Positions 22,546 to 31,848 are shown, counted from the stretch's first letter. The stretch is 64,000 nucleotides of DNA from Lepisosteus oculatus (GCF_040954835.1 NW_027168383.1:248001-312000), one strand, 5' to 3'. Numbers and translations: made by a program. Notes: generated from the sequence alone by a model not told the origin.

Positions 22546-23024
22546 GCGTCTGCCGCACGTCGCCTTGTGCCTGCGCGAAAGAGGCGAAGTGCCGCTTCTC
22601 CTTTCCTGGTACTATAACAACGCGAAATCGCTTGGACCCGCTGCCACGGAAATCAATTCTTCAGATAACCACACATTTTACGTTCGCACCTCTGGTGCTC
22701 TACTTATGCCTTTGAAAACCTAATGAATAAAGCTGAAAGAACGAACACGATCTGTAGGTGCTCGTAAAGCACGCAGTAAAGAACTGTTAACAGCAAGGGT
22801 TTCAGTGGGTTAACTGAGGAGAAGGCGTGATCGCTAATTGTTGACTTTTTATTTGGTGTTAGAAACACTCTTACTGTGCATGACGTGCAACAAATGTAGC
22901 CACAGAAATTGCACCAGGCTTTCATGACGTTAGGATTTGTTTGTGCAACATCCGAGAAGAGTACTTGTGGCTTGAATGTGAACTGTACGTGCCCGCCCCC
23001 TTTCCTCTGTAGTGCATGAGTTCC

Positions 23025-23041
23025 TCCCGGCATGCCCTTCG
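23025..23041 (+). promoter_or_regulatory. SPH/Staf (ZNF143) site, distal element of the U4 gene
   Basis: TCCCGGCATGCCCTTCG fits the vertebrate SPH/Staf consensus at all but one informative position. It lies 251 to 235 bp upstream of the U4 start, the usual distance of the distal enhancer in vertebrate Pol II snRNA genes. A GC-rich Sp1-type string (GCCCGCCCCC) sits about 30 bp further upstream. Confidence 0.7.
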
Positions 23042-23275
23042 TCATTGTTCTGTCATCTTGTATTTAAAGGGTTGTATTTCTGCTGCTGAAAATAAGCAAC
23101 GGTTTTCTCACAACGCCCTTTGTTCCCGACGGAGCCCTTGTCTGTCATGAAATTCTTCAAAACCTCAAGCTAGAAGAAGAAGAAGACGACAAATATGAAG
23201 CGTTACAGCAACGACATGCCATGAGACGATCGATAACGATTTCCATAGGATCCCCGCGGTTGCCTGGCAATCGTC

Positions 23276-23421
23276 AGCTTTGCGCAGTGGCAGTATCGTA
23301 GCCTGTGAGGTTTAGCCGAGGCGCGATTATTGCTAGTTGAAAACTTTTCCCAATACCCCGCTTCCACCGGTTTGCAACACAATCGGTGAAGGCAATTTTT
23401 GACAGTCTCGTCAGAGACTGA
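23276..23421 (+). ncRNA. RNU4: U4 spliceosomal snRNA
   Basis: Starts AGCTTTGCGCAGTGGCAGTA as in vertebrate U4 and is about 146 nt long. Regions seen in order: stem II U6-pairing 5' end, 5' stem-loop with GAGG...CCGAGG K-turn-type elements, stem I region ATTATTGCTA, AAAACTTTTCCCAATACCCCGC, central stem-loop, Sm site AATTTTTGA, and 3' hairpin CAGTCTCGTCAGAGACTG. U4 pairs with U6 and holds it inactive in the tri-snRNP. One difference from the mammalian form: CCTGTGAGG replaces CCAATGAGG beside the K-turn. SPH element upstream and 3' box downstream are both present, so this looks like a working gene. Confidence 0.93.
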
Positions 23422-23428
23422 GCAAGGT

Positions 23429-23441
23429 GTTTAAAGGCAGA
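23429..23441 (+). terminator. snRNA 3' box of U4
   Basis: GTTTAAAGGCAGA fits the snRNA 3'-box consensus (GTTT, AAAR, two bases, AGA) exactly and lies 8 nt beyond the RNA end. The 3' box directs Integrator-dependent 3' processing of Pol II snRNA transcripts. Confidence 0.8.
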
Positions 23442-24580
23442 TTTTGTCATGGTGACATCATGGTAGAAAGAAACGAGCTTGTTACGTCTCCACAGAAACG
23501 CTCTTTAGCTCTTTCAGCGTTATACAGAGAACAGCGTCTGTCGAGATCACTTTTGAGTCAGCGCGAAACGCCGTGTGCTGTCAGTTTGATTTCGTATTGC
23601 TCGTAGCGGCGCCCGGCTTTTGTCTGTGAAACGTTAGGTTGCGCTTCTTCATACTGCATCTTCGGCATGAGTGGAGCTTTTTAAACGTCTGTACTTACTG
23701 CGCCCCCTAAGAAATCGTTTGTCCCCGTTCAAAAGAGATTGTGCGATGTCCTGCAGCGTTCGCAAAGCAAACCTTTGACAGTTTGAAAAGAGTGTTTCGG
23801 CTCGGGAAACATCATGACCAGTGTCCTGCATGTTTTCTGTGTATAGCTGTCTTTTAAAGCATACAGAATTCATTCGAAATCATTGATTTCTCCAATTAAC
23901 AAGGGTCCCTCTTTTAACCTGCGAGAAGCATTCTTTCAATGTAACAGATTTACTCCGGGGAAAGGATTCAGAGTCCGGAGTGCGGACTGATGGCGCACGG
24001 AGGGTCCATATACTGTGGATCCCTCAGTGATCTTCCGCGTATTCAAACCGCCAGCATGTGACTCCCCTGTCCCCGTGACCTCATTGCTCTGCTCTCTCCT
24101 CTGTGCAGCCGAGCCCGATTCACGGTAAAGTTAAAAAAAAAAGATGCCCTCAACGTAAGATTGACTCTGGAGCAAGGATAGATGTTACCTTTTTATCACT
24201 GAACAGGATGTATGTGATGTGGCGACTAGGTTCAATTTTGTATCCTCTTTAAAAGATTAAGGACTGGGGTGAGCGTGATTTACCACCCTTTCAGCTAAGA
24301 ACCCGACGTGCGCACCGTTTAAGCTGCCTAGACTCGGCCGTTTAACTCTTCTCCATTAGCAGGGTTAAGGTTAAAGAAAAAAAACATTGCTGACTTCTTT
24401 TTTTTTTGCCAGCCGCTAGCGCTGATTAGCAAGGTTTGTATTTCAAGTTTTGCAAGTTGCATCCATTTTAAGAAAAACAAGTCGCGTTAAAGACAGGAAG
24501 TGAATACTTGCATTTAATTAAGTCTAGCCGTAGGCGGTTGTCCATAATGACCAGTTCTGTTCGAGAAGACGGAACAAAAA

Positions 24581-24654
24581 AGGCACCACTGGGATTCAAA
24601 CCCAGGGTCTCCTGTTTAAGAGACAAGCGCTTTAACCAACTAAGCCACGGCGCC
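24581..24654 (-). tRNA. Thr-bodied tRNA with CTT (Lys) anticodon, copy 2, well preserved
   Basis: The minus strand reads GGCGCCGTGGCTTAGTTGG (Thr body), anticodon stem CTTGT/ACAGG, loop CTCTTAA (anticodon CTT), T stem CTGGG/CCCAG with loop TTTGAAT, acceptor end TGGTGCC and discriminator T. Every stem pairs, with T28-G42 and G7-T66 as wobbles. Five T follow at once, a proper Pol III terminator. The same T28 and CTT changes occur in 7621-7694, so the variant arose once and was copied. Charging could be by LysRS (anticodon) or ThrRS (acceptor); the sequence cannot tell. Confidence 0.82.
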
Positions 24655-25067
24655 CCGAGAGTGCTGTCCTTTTGCAGCCACTTGGACACACCACTCAGAC
24701 ACATCTGCATTGCAAGACTATGTCACCACTCAGACACATCTGCATTGCAACTTGCTCCGCCTGCTCGCTGAGCAAGTTGCCACCTTTACATACAATAGCA
24801 ACATCGACACCAAGAGAAAGGATGACAAATGGCTTTTATCTGGAACTTTTCATGTCCAAGGAGCTCAATGTGCTTTCTGTGTACAACAGGGCCACTGAAC
24901 TGCACACTGGCCACTGAACCACAGCAGTGGCTTGCTGGCTTGACATCTCCCAAGGAAAATGTTGAAATCGCATGTGGAACAGGAAAATGACCCTCGAGTA
25001 CGAGGGAAAAAAAAGAAAAAGATCATCTGGAGTGCGCCAAGCCATGTCCGGACAGCCTAGCTTACTC

Positions 25068-25149
25068 GACGAGGTGGCCGAGTGGTTAAGGCGATGGACT
25101 GCTGCTCCATTGTGCTCTACACGCATGGGTTCGAATCCCTTTCTTGTCG
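25068..25149 (+). tRNA. tRNA-Ser (GCT), copy 3, diverged
   Basis: GACGAGGTGGCCGAGTGG with anticodon GCT, but the loop is CTGCTGC instead of CTGCTAA. The acceptor pairs only through wobbles (TCTTGTC), and the T stem has a T-T mismatch. B box TTCGAATCC is consensus. Functional status uncertain. Confidence 0.75.
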
Positions 25150-25261
25150 CTCTCCATGTCTGACACGTTTGACGTTGGCCATCCTGTCGTTTGCTCCGGT
25201 TCTAGAGCCGTACATTTTCTAGCGGTGGCTGAACATGGTATAGTAGGCTAACGTTGGTATC

Positions 25262-25380
25262 GAGCAGTGACAGTATTTACGTGCCGCTGCTGCCAAGTGG
25301 CTCTGGGTTGAGACCGCGTTTTCACTTACTTGCAACGCAAACGGAGAAAGCGATTTTTGACAGTCTCTCGAGAGACTGCG
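25262..25380 (+). ncRNA. U4-derived snRNA-like locus, copy 3
   Basis: Starts GAGCAGTGACAGTAT, compare U4 GCAGTGGCAGTAT. A stem can form between CGCGTTTTC and GAGAAAGCG, at the place of the U4 central stem-loop. It is followed by ATTTTTG and the perfect palindrome AGTCTCTCGAGAGACT. The U6-pairing stem I string is not recognisable. GTTTAGGGATAGA stands where U4 has its 3' box. Function unknown. Confidence 0.45.
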
Positions 25381-26127
25381 CTAGGTGTTTAGGGATAGAC
25401 TTTGTCAGTTCCCCCTGGGATGATGGCCTCTCAAATAGTTTGTGATTCCCCTAGACGTTTATACAGTAGAAGCCTGCTTCGTGGCTTAAATCCAAGCTAA
25501 TGTAACGAGTTAGAGGTCTGATGCAGAACTGCGAATTCGATGAACGGGAACAGTACAGTACATTGCACTGTATGTGTGAGGAAAGCTGCCCCCTTCAGTC
25601 CCTTGTCGACCGAACAGAGGACTGTAAAGGATACCGCCAAGAAACTTAAGGATGCTGGTTGGAATCCAGCTCCAAAGAAGCCCCTTTGGGTGTTATGTCA
25701 TCAAAAAGTAAGAACAGTGAATCTCCCTTTGATCAAAAGCGCAACAGAGCTGTTTTCTGTGGAGCAGGTTTCAGACCCGTAGACCTGTTTTATTTGTAGG
25801 GCAGGGCGCATTCCCAAACGCGAATCTCCTGTTTTAGAAATGCTTTGGGCGGCGTGAAGTGAAAATAAGAAGTGGGCTCCAGATGCACATGGAAGCAATC
25901 AAGTGTTTCATCCGAGCTGTTTCAAAGACTGCCCAAGAGCTTTCCTTTCACAGAGGCGCAACGATTAATGATGGGGGTGCACCCTTCAATGCGCCTTACG
26001 ACTCTAGGGAGTGATTGAGACGATTCGTAGCGTGTGCTCATTTCTCTCTATTCCCCGTGTTGCAGTGGTAGGATGACGTAAATTACTGCTTCGACACGTA
26101 ACGGCATTATAATCAAGTGCAGGAGCT

Positions 26128-26176
26128 GAGCCACGGCGCCCCAGGAGTGTTGTCCTTTTGCAGCCACTTAGACACA
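26128..26176 (-). other. junction fragment: 5' end of a tRNA-Thr gene and its flank
   Basis: The 15 bases gccacggcgcccc-type here are the first 12-13 bases of the Thr gene on the minus strand plus its 5' flank (tgtccttttgcagccactt), joined on the left to the Ser module and on the right, at about 26176, to the copy of the 10.75 kb block. It marks a double breakpoint inside a tRNA gene. Confidence 0.65.
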
Positions 26177-27405
26177 CCTTTAGAAAAACATTTTGTTAAC
26201 AGGCATTCTGCCTCAGCCTAAACACCTATAGCTTGCAAAGCGCATGCTATTAGACAGGCACCTCTGCAAGACCTTAAGAGTCTCTTAAACTAGTGATAGT
26301 AAGGTGTTCCCAATGGGCGATGTTCGGCTTTCAAATCATCTCTCCGTGGAAGCGCCGAGATGCAGCTGTTTAAGGCTTAGAAGCAGCTGACTGTTTTACT
26401 ACCTAGCTGATCACTGTCAGTCAGGGAGCTTAGAGGTGAAAAGCCTGTCTGAGAGACAATTCGCCGTTGATCAGTTCAATATGTTCCGTACCAGCTCGGC
26501 GCACCCCAGATCATCTTGGTAGCCGTGTAGCTCATATGAGTGAGAGCGTGTGTGTGTACCACCGTGATTGGATGCCGGCCCTTCTCAGGTCACAGTAAAC
26601 CTTCTGCTGCCTAACTTCCCTAATTTTTCAAAGAAATGTTTGTTAAATAATGAAGTCATAGTTCTATGGGATTCAATCATAGACCGTGTGACATGGAAGT
26701 CAGGAACCTAACCCACAGCGCCAACAGCACAGTCACATGCTGAGTGCTGAAAAAGCACTACAGAAACATTATCGACAGACAATGTACAGTGTGTACTATT
26801 CTTGTGTTGCGGTACATGAATATAATTATATCGTTATTAATTTCTAATTTATAACTTTACTTTATAAATTTATTAACGTTATTAATTAATTTCACGACGC
26901 ACAGACAGGGCGCGGGGAGCCGCCGCCTGCAAACACAGCTCCAGGCAGGACTCCACTCCGCAGGAGCCGCAGAGCAGAGGAGATGGGCAGAGACCTGAGC
27001 TGCTGTTGCTGCAGACGCTGTCTTTTCTGCACTCGGGGTAGGAGTGAATGTTGAGTTGCCCTTAGAAATGAAGCAGAGCACTTCAACGGCACGGGTGTGT
27101 GTGTGTGCGTGCGCCTGGTGAGTCTGGGAGAGGCTTAGCCCTCTTCCATTTGCTACTTCAAAGTTGTACAACCCATTTGTATCTGCTAGGCGGCGCAGTC
27201 GTCGTGCACAAAGAACGCTTTGAAAAGCGTCAAAGGCAAGTCATTCCGAGTTGGTCGTTTGTGTTTTCCGTTCAGACGCGAAATGCTGAAATGATTTCTC
27301 GGCTCCTCGGTTGTCATTTCTGCTCCGTAAAGGAATCACAGCACGCGTCGCCTTCCAGCACGCTGGGTCGGGACACGATGCCGGGGGTCGGAGCGTGCGA
27401 TGTCT
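26177..27405. repeat. copy of 10753-11220, then SINE-like repeat and GC-rich spacer
   Basis: To about 26620 this duplicates 10753-11220. From 26630 to 26745 lies a minus-strand tRNA-headed repeat (see 62495-62620). From about 26890 to 27060 the DNA is GC-rich with CAG/CTG-type runs but no gene is recognised. From 27200 to 27400 the sequence is repeated at 27690-27890 as part of the Asp tRNA duplication. Confidence 0.6.
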
Positions 27406-27478
27406 TCCTCGTTAGTATAGTGGCAAGTATCCCTACCTGTCATGCAGGAGACCGGGGTTCGATTTCTCCGACGGGGAG
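27406..27478 (+). tRNA. tRNA-Asp (GTC), diverged
   Basis: TCCTCGTTAGTATAGTGG, anticodon GTC in loop CTGTCAT, and ACGGGGA-G end follow tRNA-Asp. Two weak points: an A30-C40 mismatch in the anticodon stem and an eight-base T loop (TTCGATTT). TTTT follows within about 10 nt. Confidence 0.8.
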
Positions 27479-27890
27479 TAGCTTTTCTTTTACCTCCTTA
27501 GAGAAAGAACTGCCTTTCACTTCTCTGTTTTCTAACACAGCGTCGTGCACCTTTTCATTGCTCTCGCTTTCAGAGCCTCCGCACGGCACACGACTCGACA
27601 TCAGGAAAGCACATTGAAGTGAAAGCAGGGAGCGCTGCGACATGCACTGTGCAGATCCCGCCACACTAAGAGGTGAGTGGGTCTGTTCGATGCACAAAGA
27701 ACGCTTTGATAAGCGTCAAAGGAAGTCATTCCGAGTTGGTCGTTTGTGTTTTCCGTTCAGACGCGAAATGCTGAAATGATCTCTCGGCTCCTCTGTTGTC
27801 ATTTCTGCTCCGTAAAGGAATCACAGCACGAGTTGGCTTCCAGCACGGTGGGTCGGGACACGATGCCGGGGGTCGGAGAGAGCGATGTCT

Positions 27891-27960
27891 TCCTCGTTAG
27901 TATAGGACCTGTCACGCGGACCTGTCACCTGTCTCCACCTGTCACGCGGGAGACCGGGGT
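27891..27960 (+). pseudogene. tRNA-Asp pseudogene with a repeated anticodon segment
   Basis: A second copy of the Asp gene and its flank (27690-27890 equals 27200-27400). TCCTCGTTAGTATAG is kept, then ACCTGTCA occurs three times within 50 bases, and the T arm is cut after CCGGGGT. This looks like slippage or repeated copying across the anticodon arm. Confidence 0.75.
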
Positions 27961-28107
27961 ACATCAGGACGCGCATTGAAGTGAAAGAAGGATGCGCTGC
28001 GACATGCACTGTGCAGATCCCGCCACACTAAGAGGTGAGTGGGTCTGTTCGATCACAGCGCTAGGCGAATCCCCAATCCCCTTTTGTGCGTGGCGACAAA
28101 AGAAGTC

Positions 28108-28180
28108 TGTTTCCACCCGGTTTCGAACCGGGGACCTTTCGCGTGTGAGGCGAACGTGATAACCACTACACTACGGAAAC
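28108..28180 (-). tRNA. tRNA-Val (CAC)
   Basis: The minus strand reads GTTTCCGTAGTGTAGTGG, stem TTCGC/GCGAA, loop CTCACAC (CAC), T arm CCCGGTTCGAAACCGGG and discriminator A, the vertebrate Val(CAC) consensus with one G7-T66 wobble. TTTT follows within about 10 nt. Looks fully functional. Confidence 0.95.
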
Positions 28181-28631
28181 TGTGGTAAGATGTGCCCAGC
28201 GGCCCAGCGCTGAGCTTCGACAATGCAATTCAGCTGCTTCCAGTGCCTTTATTGGGGTGCGCTGATGGACCATGCTCTCTCTCCAGAGACCAGCACGCCT
28301 GTCATGGACGGAGCAGGAAAGACGGCGCCACATTCTACAGCCCTCTCCACTCAATCGACGAAATCGGGCTACTGAAGTGGAGAAAATCGCCTCTCCAGAA
28401 AGTGCAAATATCATCTTGGAGAGTATAAATCCTATTGCCGAAGGTCAGCCCTGTCTACCAGACTAACCCTCCCACCTCCTGCAGCGATGGTCAGCTCGTC
28501 TCACACGCGAGAAGTTTCGGCTGGAAACAAGCGCCCCCTCTTCTCGCACGTTTTGCACGTTGAGTAGTTTTAATGCGGCTCCTTCGTACACAGTGCTGAT
28601 CTTTTGGAAAGCAGGAGGCAAAATTGACATG

Positions 28632-28703
28632 TTCCCATACCGGGAGTCGAACCCCGGCTGCTGGGGTGAAAACCAGGAATCCTAACCGCTAGACCATATG
28701 GGA
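28632..28703 (-). tRNA. tRNA-Glu (TTC), diverged
   Basis: TCCCATATGGTCTAGCGG, loop TTTTCAC (TTC) and end TATGGGA-A are those of tRNA-Glu. The 3' side of the anticodon stem is altered, giving two mismatches, and the T stem has one. Both promoter boxes remain. Possibly a pseudogene. Confidence 0.72.
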
Positions 28704-28904
28704 GCGAACAACCCTGCTGTTCCGGGCATCATGCAAGCAAACTACATAAATATGAGAAAACACGCAAGAGAGTTGTCACTCAGAGTGTCGAAGGGTCGAT
28801 GTATACTGGGACTCAGTTGAAATGCAACGTCAGGACTTTTCCGAATTATGTCACACGAAGAGAGCACAGCCTTTTCCGCCCTGCCACGTGTGTATCGGTA
28901 ACTC

Positions 28905-28976
28905 GCCGTGATCGTATAGTGGTCAGTACTTTGCGTTGTGGCCACAACAACCCTGGTTCAAATCTGGGTCACGGCA
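28905..28976 (+). tRNA. tRNA-His (GTG)
   Basis: GCCGTGATCGTATAGTGG with loop TTGTGGC (GTG) and perfect acceptor GCCGTGA/TCACGGC. The anticodon stem has a C30-A40 mismatch but a compensated pair of T-A changes at 27-43 and 28-42. T stem uses two wobbles. TTTT follows about 15 nt later. Probably functional or recently so. Confidence 0.85.
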
Positions 28977-29548
28977 GAATAGGGGCGTCTGCTTTTACTA
29001 CTTGCATGAATGAAGGCAAAAAAAAGCCAATCGATGTGAACGAACGGCGCTTTACAGAGGAGTACTGCCTGACTGGATCGTTGATGAACGACAGAGGCCA
29101 CTCCGACCTCTTCTCGGGTTTCTTCAATGACTTACTAAGGATCTTCTTCACATTCGCCAATGCAGGGGAAGCCAGTTACACCAAAGCAAACGCAGGAAAG
29201 TGCATTTCAAGCAGAGACCAGGAGGGACCTGTTTACACCAAGTGGTCGGAGTATGGAACAATGCACCCAGCCCTGTTGCTGGAGTCGATTCTTGATTAGA
29301 TCTTGGGCTCACTAAGAAGCCCCCGCTGGGTACTAATCTTTCTGTTGTTCTCGCAGATGTTGCGCTGCTTTTGAGCCGACAGAGCTCGTCTTGGTCTGTC
29401 GGGACAGCCCAATTGCAAATGATCGGCTCCAGGTACAGAAAAAACGTGCGTTTGGTACATGAGTGCATGAAGGCACCGGAAATACATTGGGAACAAATGA
29501 CTGGTGGTTCAAGACCTCTGTGAAGTGCAGGAGCGTGCAAGAAGAGGC

Positions 29549-29621
29549 TGTTTTCCCCCGGTCTCGAACCTGGGACCTTTCGCATGTTAGGCAAACGTGA
29601 TAACCACTACACTACGGAAAC
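29549..29621 (-). tRNA. tRNA-Val (AAC), diverged
   Basis: The minus strand starts GTTTCCGTAGTGTAGTGG, with loop CTAACAT and anticodon AAC. The 3' acceptor strand has two mismatches (GGAAAAC against GTTTCCG) and the T stem one. B box GGTTCGAGACC is good. Probably decaying. Confidence 0.72.
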
Positions 29622-29730
29622 CCGTAGGGTTTGTTGCTGGTGTATCGCTTGCGTTTCGGGCTGAGAAAGGGATGCGTCATTTTAGGCAGGGGGCGCTGGA
29701 GAGAGGAACAAAGGGAGCGATGAAACAAAA

Positions 29731-29764
29731 TGCCGAAACCCGGGATCGAGCCAGGGACCTTTAG
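29731..29764 (-). pseudogene. 3' half of a tRNA-Phe gene
   Basis: The minus strand reads AAAGGTCCCTGGCTCGATCC and then CGGGTTTCGGCA, the variable region, T arm and acceptor 3' strand of tRNA-Phe. Upstream of that, D and anticodon arms are absent. Confidence 0.75.
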
Positions 29765-30298
29765 AACATACTCTCACGAATCGTTAGAATGTGTGTGTTT
29801 GATCATCAATTGCATAACAACCACATTCGTTCGACTTGAGCCATCAAGCTCATAGTTTTCAAATCTTGAAAGCTGTCATTGAGCACATCATAGTCTGCAG
29901 TACGCCCCGTAACTTGCGTACTTCAACAGAAAGAAGAGCAGACAGCTCCATAAATATGCGAGGCGCAGAGAGTGCAAGGCGAGCCGCACACGTTTCGGTG
30001 GCTAAGAGAGGGCAGTTTTTGCTTCTGCATTTCCTAAGTAAGGACGCATGACAACAAGCGATCGCGGTGCTCATTTACGACATAGTGGTGATGAGTTTTC
30101 AGTACATGTTCTTTTGAACGAGCAATGAGGTTGCTGCCTTGGACAGCTGACTGCACGCTCTCATTGTGCCACGTGATGAGTATTCACCAGGCTCGTTCAG
30201 TCATTAGTCACATTCCATCGTTTGCCATAAGCAGATGCTGCAAGGTGATGTGGATATCAGTTCCCAGTCTTGTGGACGAGGACAAAAAGAGCACACAA

Positions 30299-30370
30299 GG
30301 GCTCAGCCGGGAGTTGAACCCAGGACCTCCCACACCCTAAGCGAGAATCATACCCCTAAACCAATGAGCC
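30299..30370 (-). tRNA. tRNA-Pro (AGG)
   Basis: GGCTCATTGGTTTAGGGG, loop TTAGGGT (AGG), T arm CTGGGTTCAACTCCCGG and a perfect acceptor GGCTCAT/CTGAGCC with one wobble. Five T follow about 12 nt downstream on the minus strand. The anticodon stem has changes (GTGGG side) relative to consensus but still pairs partly. Likely functional. Confidence 0.87.
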
Positions 30371-30550
30371 ACGGCAGCACTTTCTATTTTATCCTGTCAG
30401 CGAGCTTGAGGACGGGGGAGAGGCGTCATTCATCAATAAGTCAAGAAAGCCGCAATTACACGACTGCCTTGCAGACGAAGGGCAGTGAACTGCACCCGGT
30501 AAGAGGGGAACAAGCGGCACTAGGCGACACCGAGGCATGAGCCCCAGCGA

Positions 30551-30623
30551 GGGGGGTTAGCTTGCATGGTACAGCGCTCGCTTTGCATACGAGAGGTAGC
30601 GGGATCATTTCCCACGTCCTCCA
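30551..30623 (+). tRNA. tRNA-Ala (TGC)
   Basis: GGGGGGTTAGCTTGCATGG, stem CTCGC facing ACGAG, loop TTTGCAT (TGC), acceptor GGGGGGT/GTCCTCC and discriminator A. The identity pair G3-T70 typical of tRNA-Ala is present. The T loop ATCATTT departs from the usual ATCGATG form, so the B box is weak. Confidence 0.78.
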
Positions 30624-31037
30624 GGTGTGTGCTTAGAGCTTGATGTGCCGAAAGGTGTCCTTTAGCCTGTGGTCACACCTTGCATGGAGAGTGTCATGCA
30701 GCTGTCAATCATTTCGCAGCCACGCCCCCTCTTCATCTTCTCTCTGCCTTAAGCGTCTCCGCCACTCTCTCTTGACATTTCATGTCAGCATGTCAGAAGT
30801 CCGAGTGACGTTTTTAATGGCTGAGTGAGGGCACGATGCTGAAGCAGAGAGGCCACTTCAGCCAGAGAGACTTGTGCTAGGTGAGATCTGAAAAACGGAC
30901 TCGCAACAGAAACAGACCAAAAAAGTATCGGTGAGATCAAAAGGCAAATGCAACATCCAGCAGAGGGCGTCTAAAGATTAGGGAACGGGCGACTGAAATC
31001 CATATGAGGCAAACTTTCCGGCTGTGCACTGCAGCTG

Positions 31038-31110
31038 GCCTCGTTGGCGTAGTTGGTAGCGCGTCAGTCTCATCATCTGAAGGTCCTGAGTTTGATCCTC
31101 ACACGGGGCA
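31038..31110 (+). tRNA. tRNA-Met (CAT), elongator type
   Basis: GCCTCGTTGGCGTAGTTGG, stem TCAGT/TCTGA, loop CTCATCA (CAT), acceptor GCCTCGT/ACGGGGC, discriminator A. Position 37 is C where A is usual, and the T stem has one C-C mismatch. TTTT follows at about 31131. Probably real; the position-37 change is notable. Confidence 0.85.
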
Positions 31111-31848
31111 GGGCTGCTTCCTCTCTTGCTCTTTTCAAACACTTGCGGCAACTGTTCGCTCATAACCACATCTGGAATGCGTGACCTTTACACGGGGGAG
31201 AAGCAACGCCGCATCCCTTTTCTAAAGAACATTCACATTCAGAAATAAGTCAAGAAATTTGCCATTACGTTTGCTGTCAGCCTGCCCATGTTGCCAAAGA
31301 AAGATTCACTCGGCGTCAACATGACAGAACAGCGATCACTTGAAAACACTGTTCCACACTCCGTAAGCAAGAACTTCAGTGTTTGCAGTCACCCGATATG
31401 CCGATAGTCAAAGGAGCACAAAACACGAAGCGTCAAAAGACAAGATGAGTTGATGGAAAGAGCGTTGAATTGATGAGCACAAAAGTTCAGCTCGTACAAT
31501 AGGCAACGAAGGTCCCGGCATCATCATCGCACTTGAAAGGACTGCCTTGCAGACTAAGGGCAGTGGGAGGTTGCTGTTTTGAGATGGAGGCATTGGGATG
31601 GTGGGCCGAGATCTATTCTTCTTAAGGAATTCTTCATCGTGAAAGATCGGTCCACAGGTCATCCAAAGAACTTACAAATTTTTGGGACTCTTCCGGAAGG
31701 GAGTGAAGTGCTCAAACACATGACATGCCCCCTTGATCTCACATGCACAATTCTGCTGCAACATGCACAGCTACCGTCCACACCAGGCAGTGGGGCTTCA
31801 GCAGAATTTGCTACGCCACCTGCAATTACATATCCAGCTGCACACATA
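31111..31848. other. spacer, nothing recognised
   Basis: No gene or RNA is recognised. A short phrase 'gactgccttgcagac' recurs from about 30463 to 31535. The sequence to the left of 31847 and right of 33480 was one stretch before the Tc1 element entered at a TA. Confidence 0.5.

Larger units (their letters stand above)
22740..23955 (+). repeat. copy of the U4/tRNA-Gly array unit without the tRNA
   Basis: Reverse complement of about 57900-59030, so the U4 gene lies here on the plus strand with its full promoter and 3' flank. The tRNA-Gly end of the unit is absent. It joins the Ser block at about 22740 and the Thr block at about 23955. Confidence 0.8.
24150..26127 (-). repeat. second inverted copy of the tRNA block, truncated
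   Basis: Repeats the order of 20180-22100: CTT-anticodon tRNA, Ser(GCT), U4-like locus, 6.4-6.9 kb spacer and Ser-module start. It stops at 26127, where it is joined to the first bases of a tRNA-Thr copy. A short direct duplication 'cactcagacacatctgcattgcaa' type stretch (about 24695-24750) is unique to this copy. Confidence 0.8.

Noticed and set aside
25262-25380. U4atac as the identity of the U4-like loci
   Set aside because: The 5' end and loop sequences of U4atac are not present; similarity is to the local U4 genes.
26857-27617. GC-rich open frames on both strands near 27 kb
   Set aside because: The plus frame crosses tRNA-Asp; no domain or homology is recognised. Composition explains the open frames.
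28799-29299. 166-codon open frame on the plus strand over tRNA-His
   Set aside because: It runs through a tRNA gene and shows no recognisable domain or splice structure. A chance frame.
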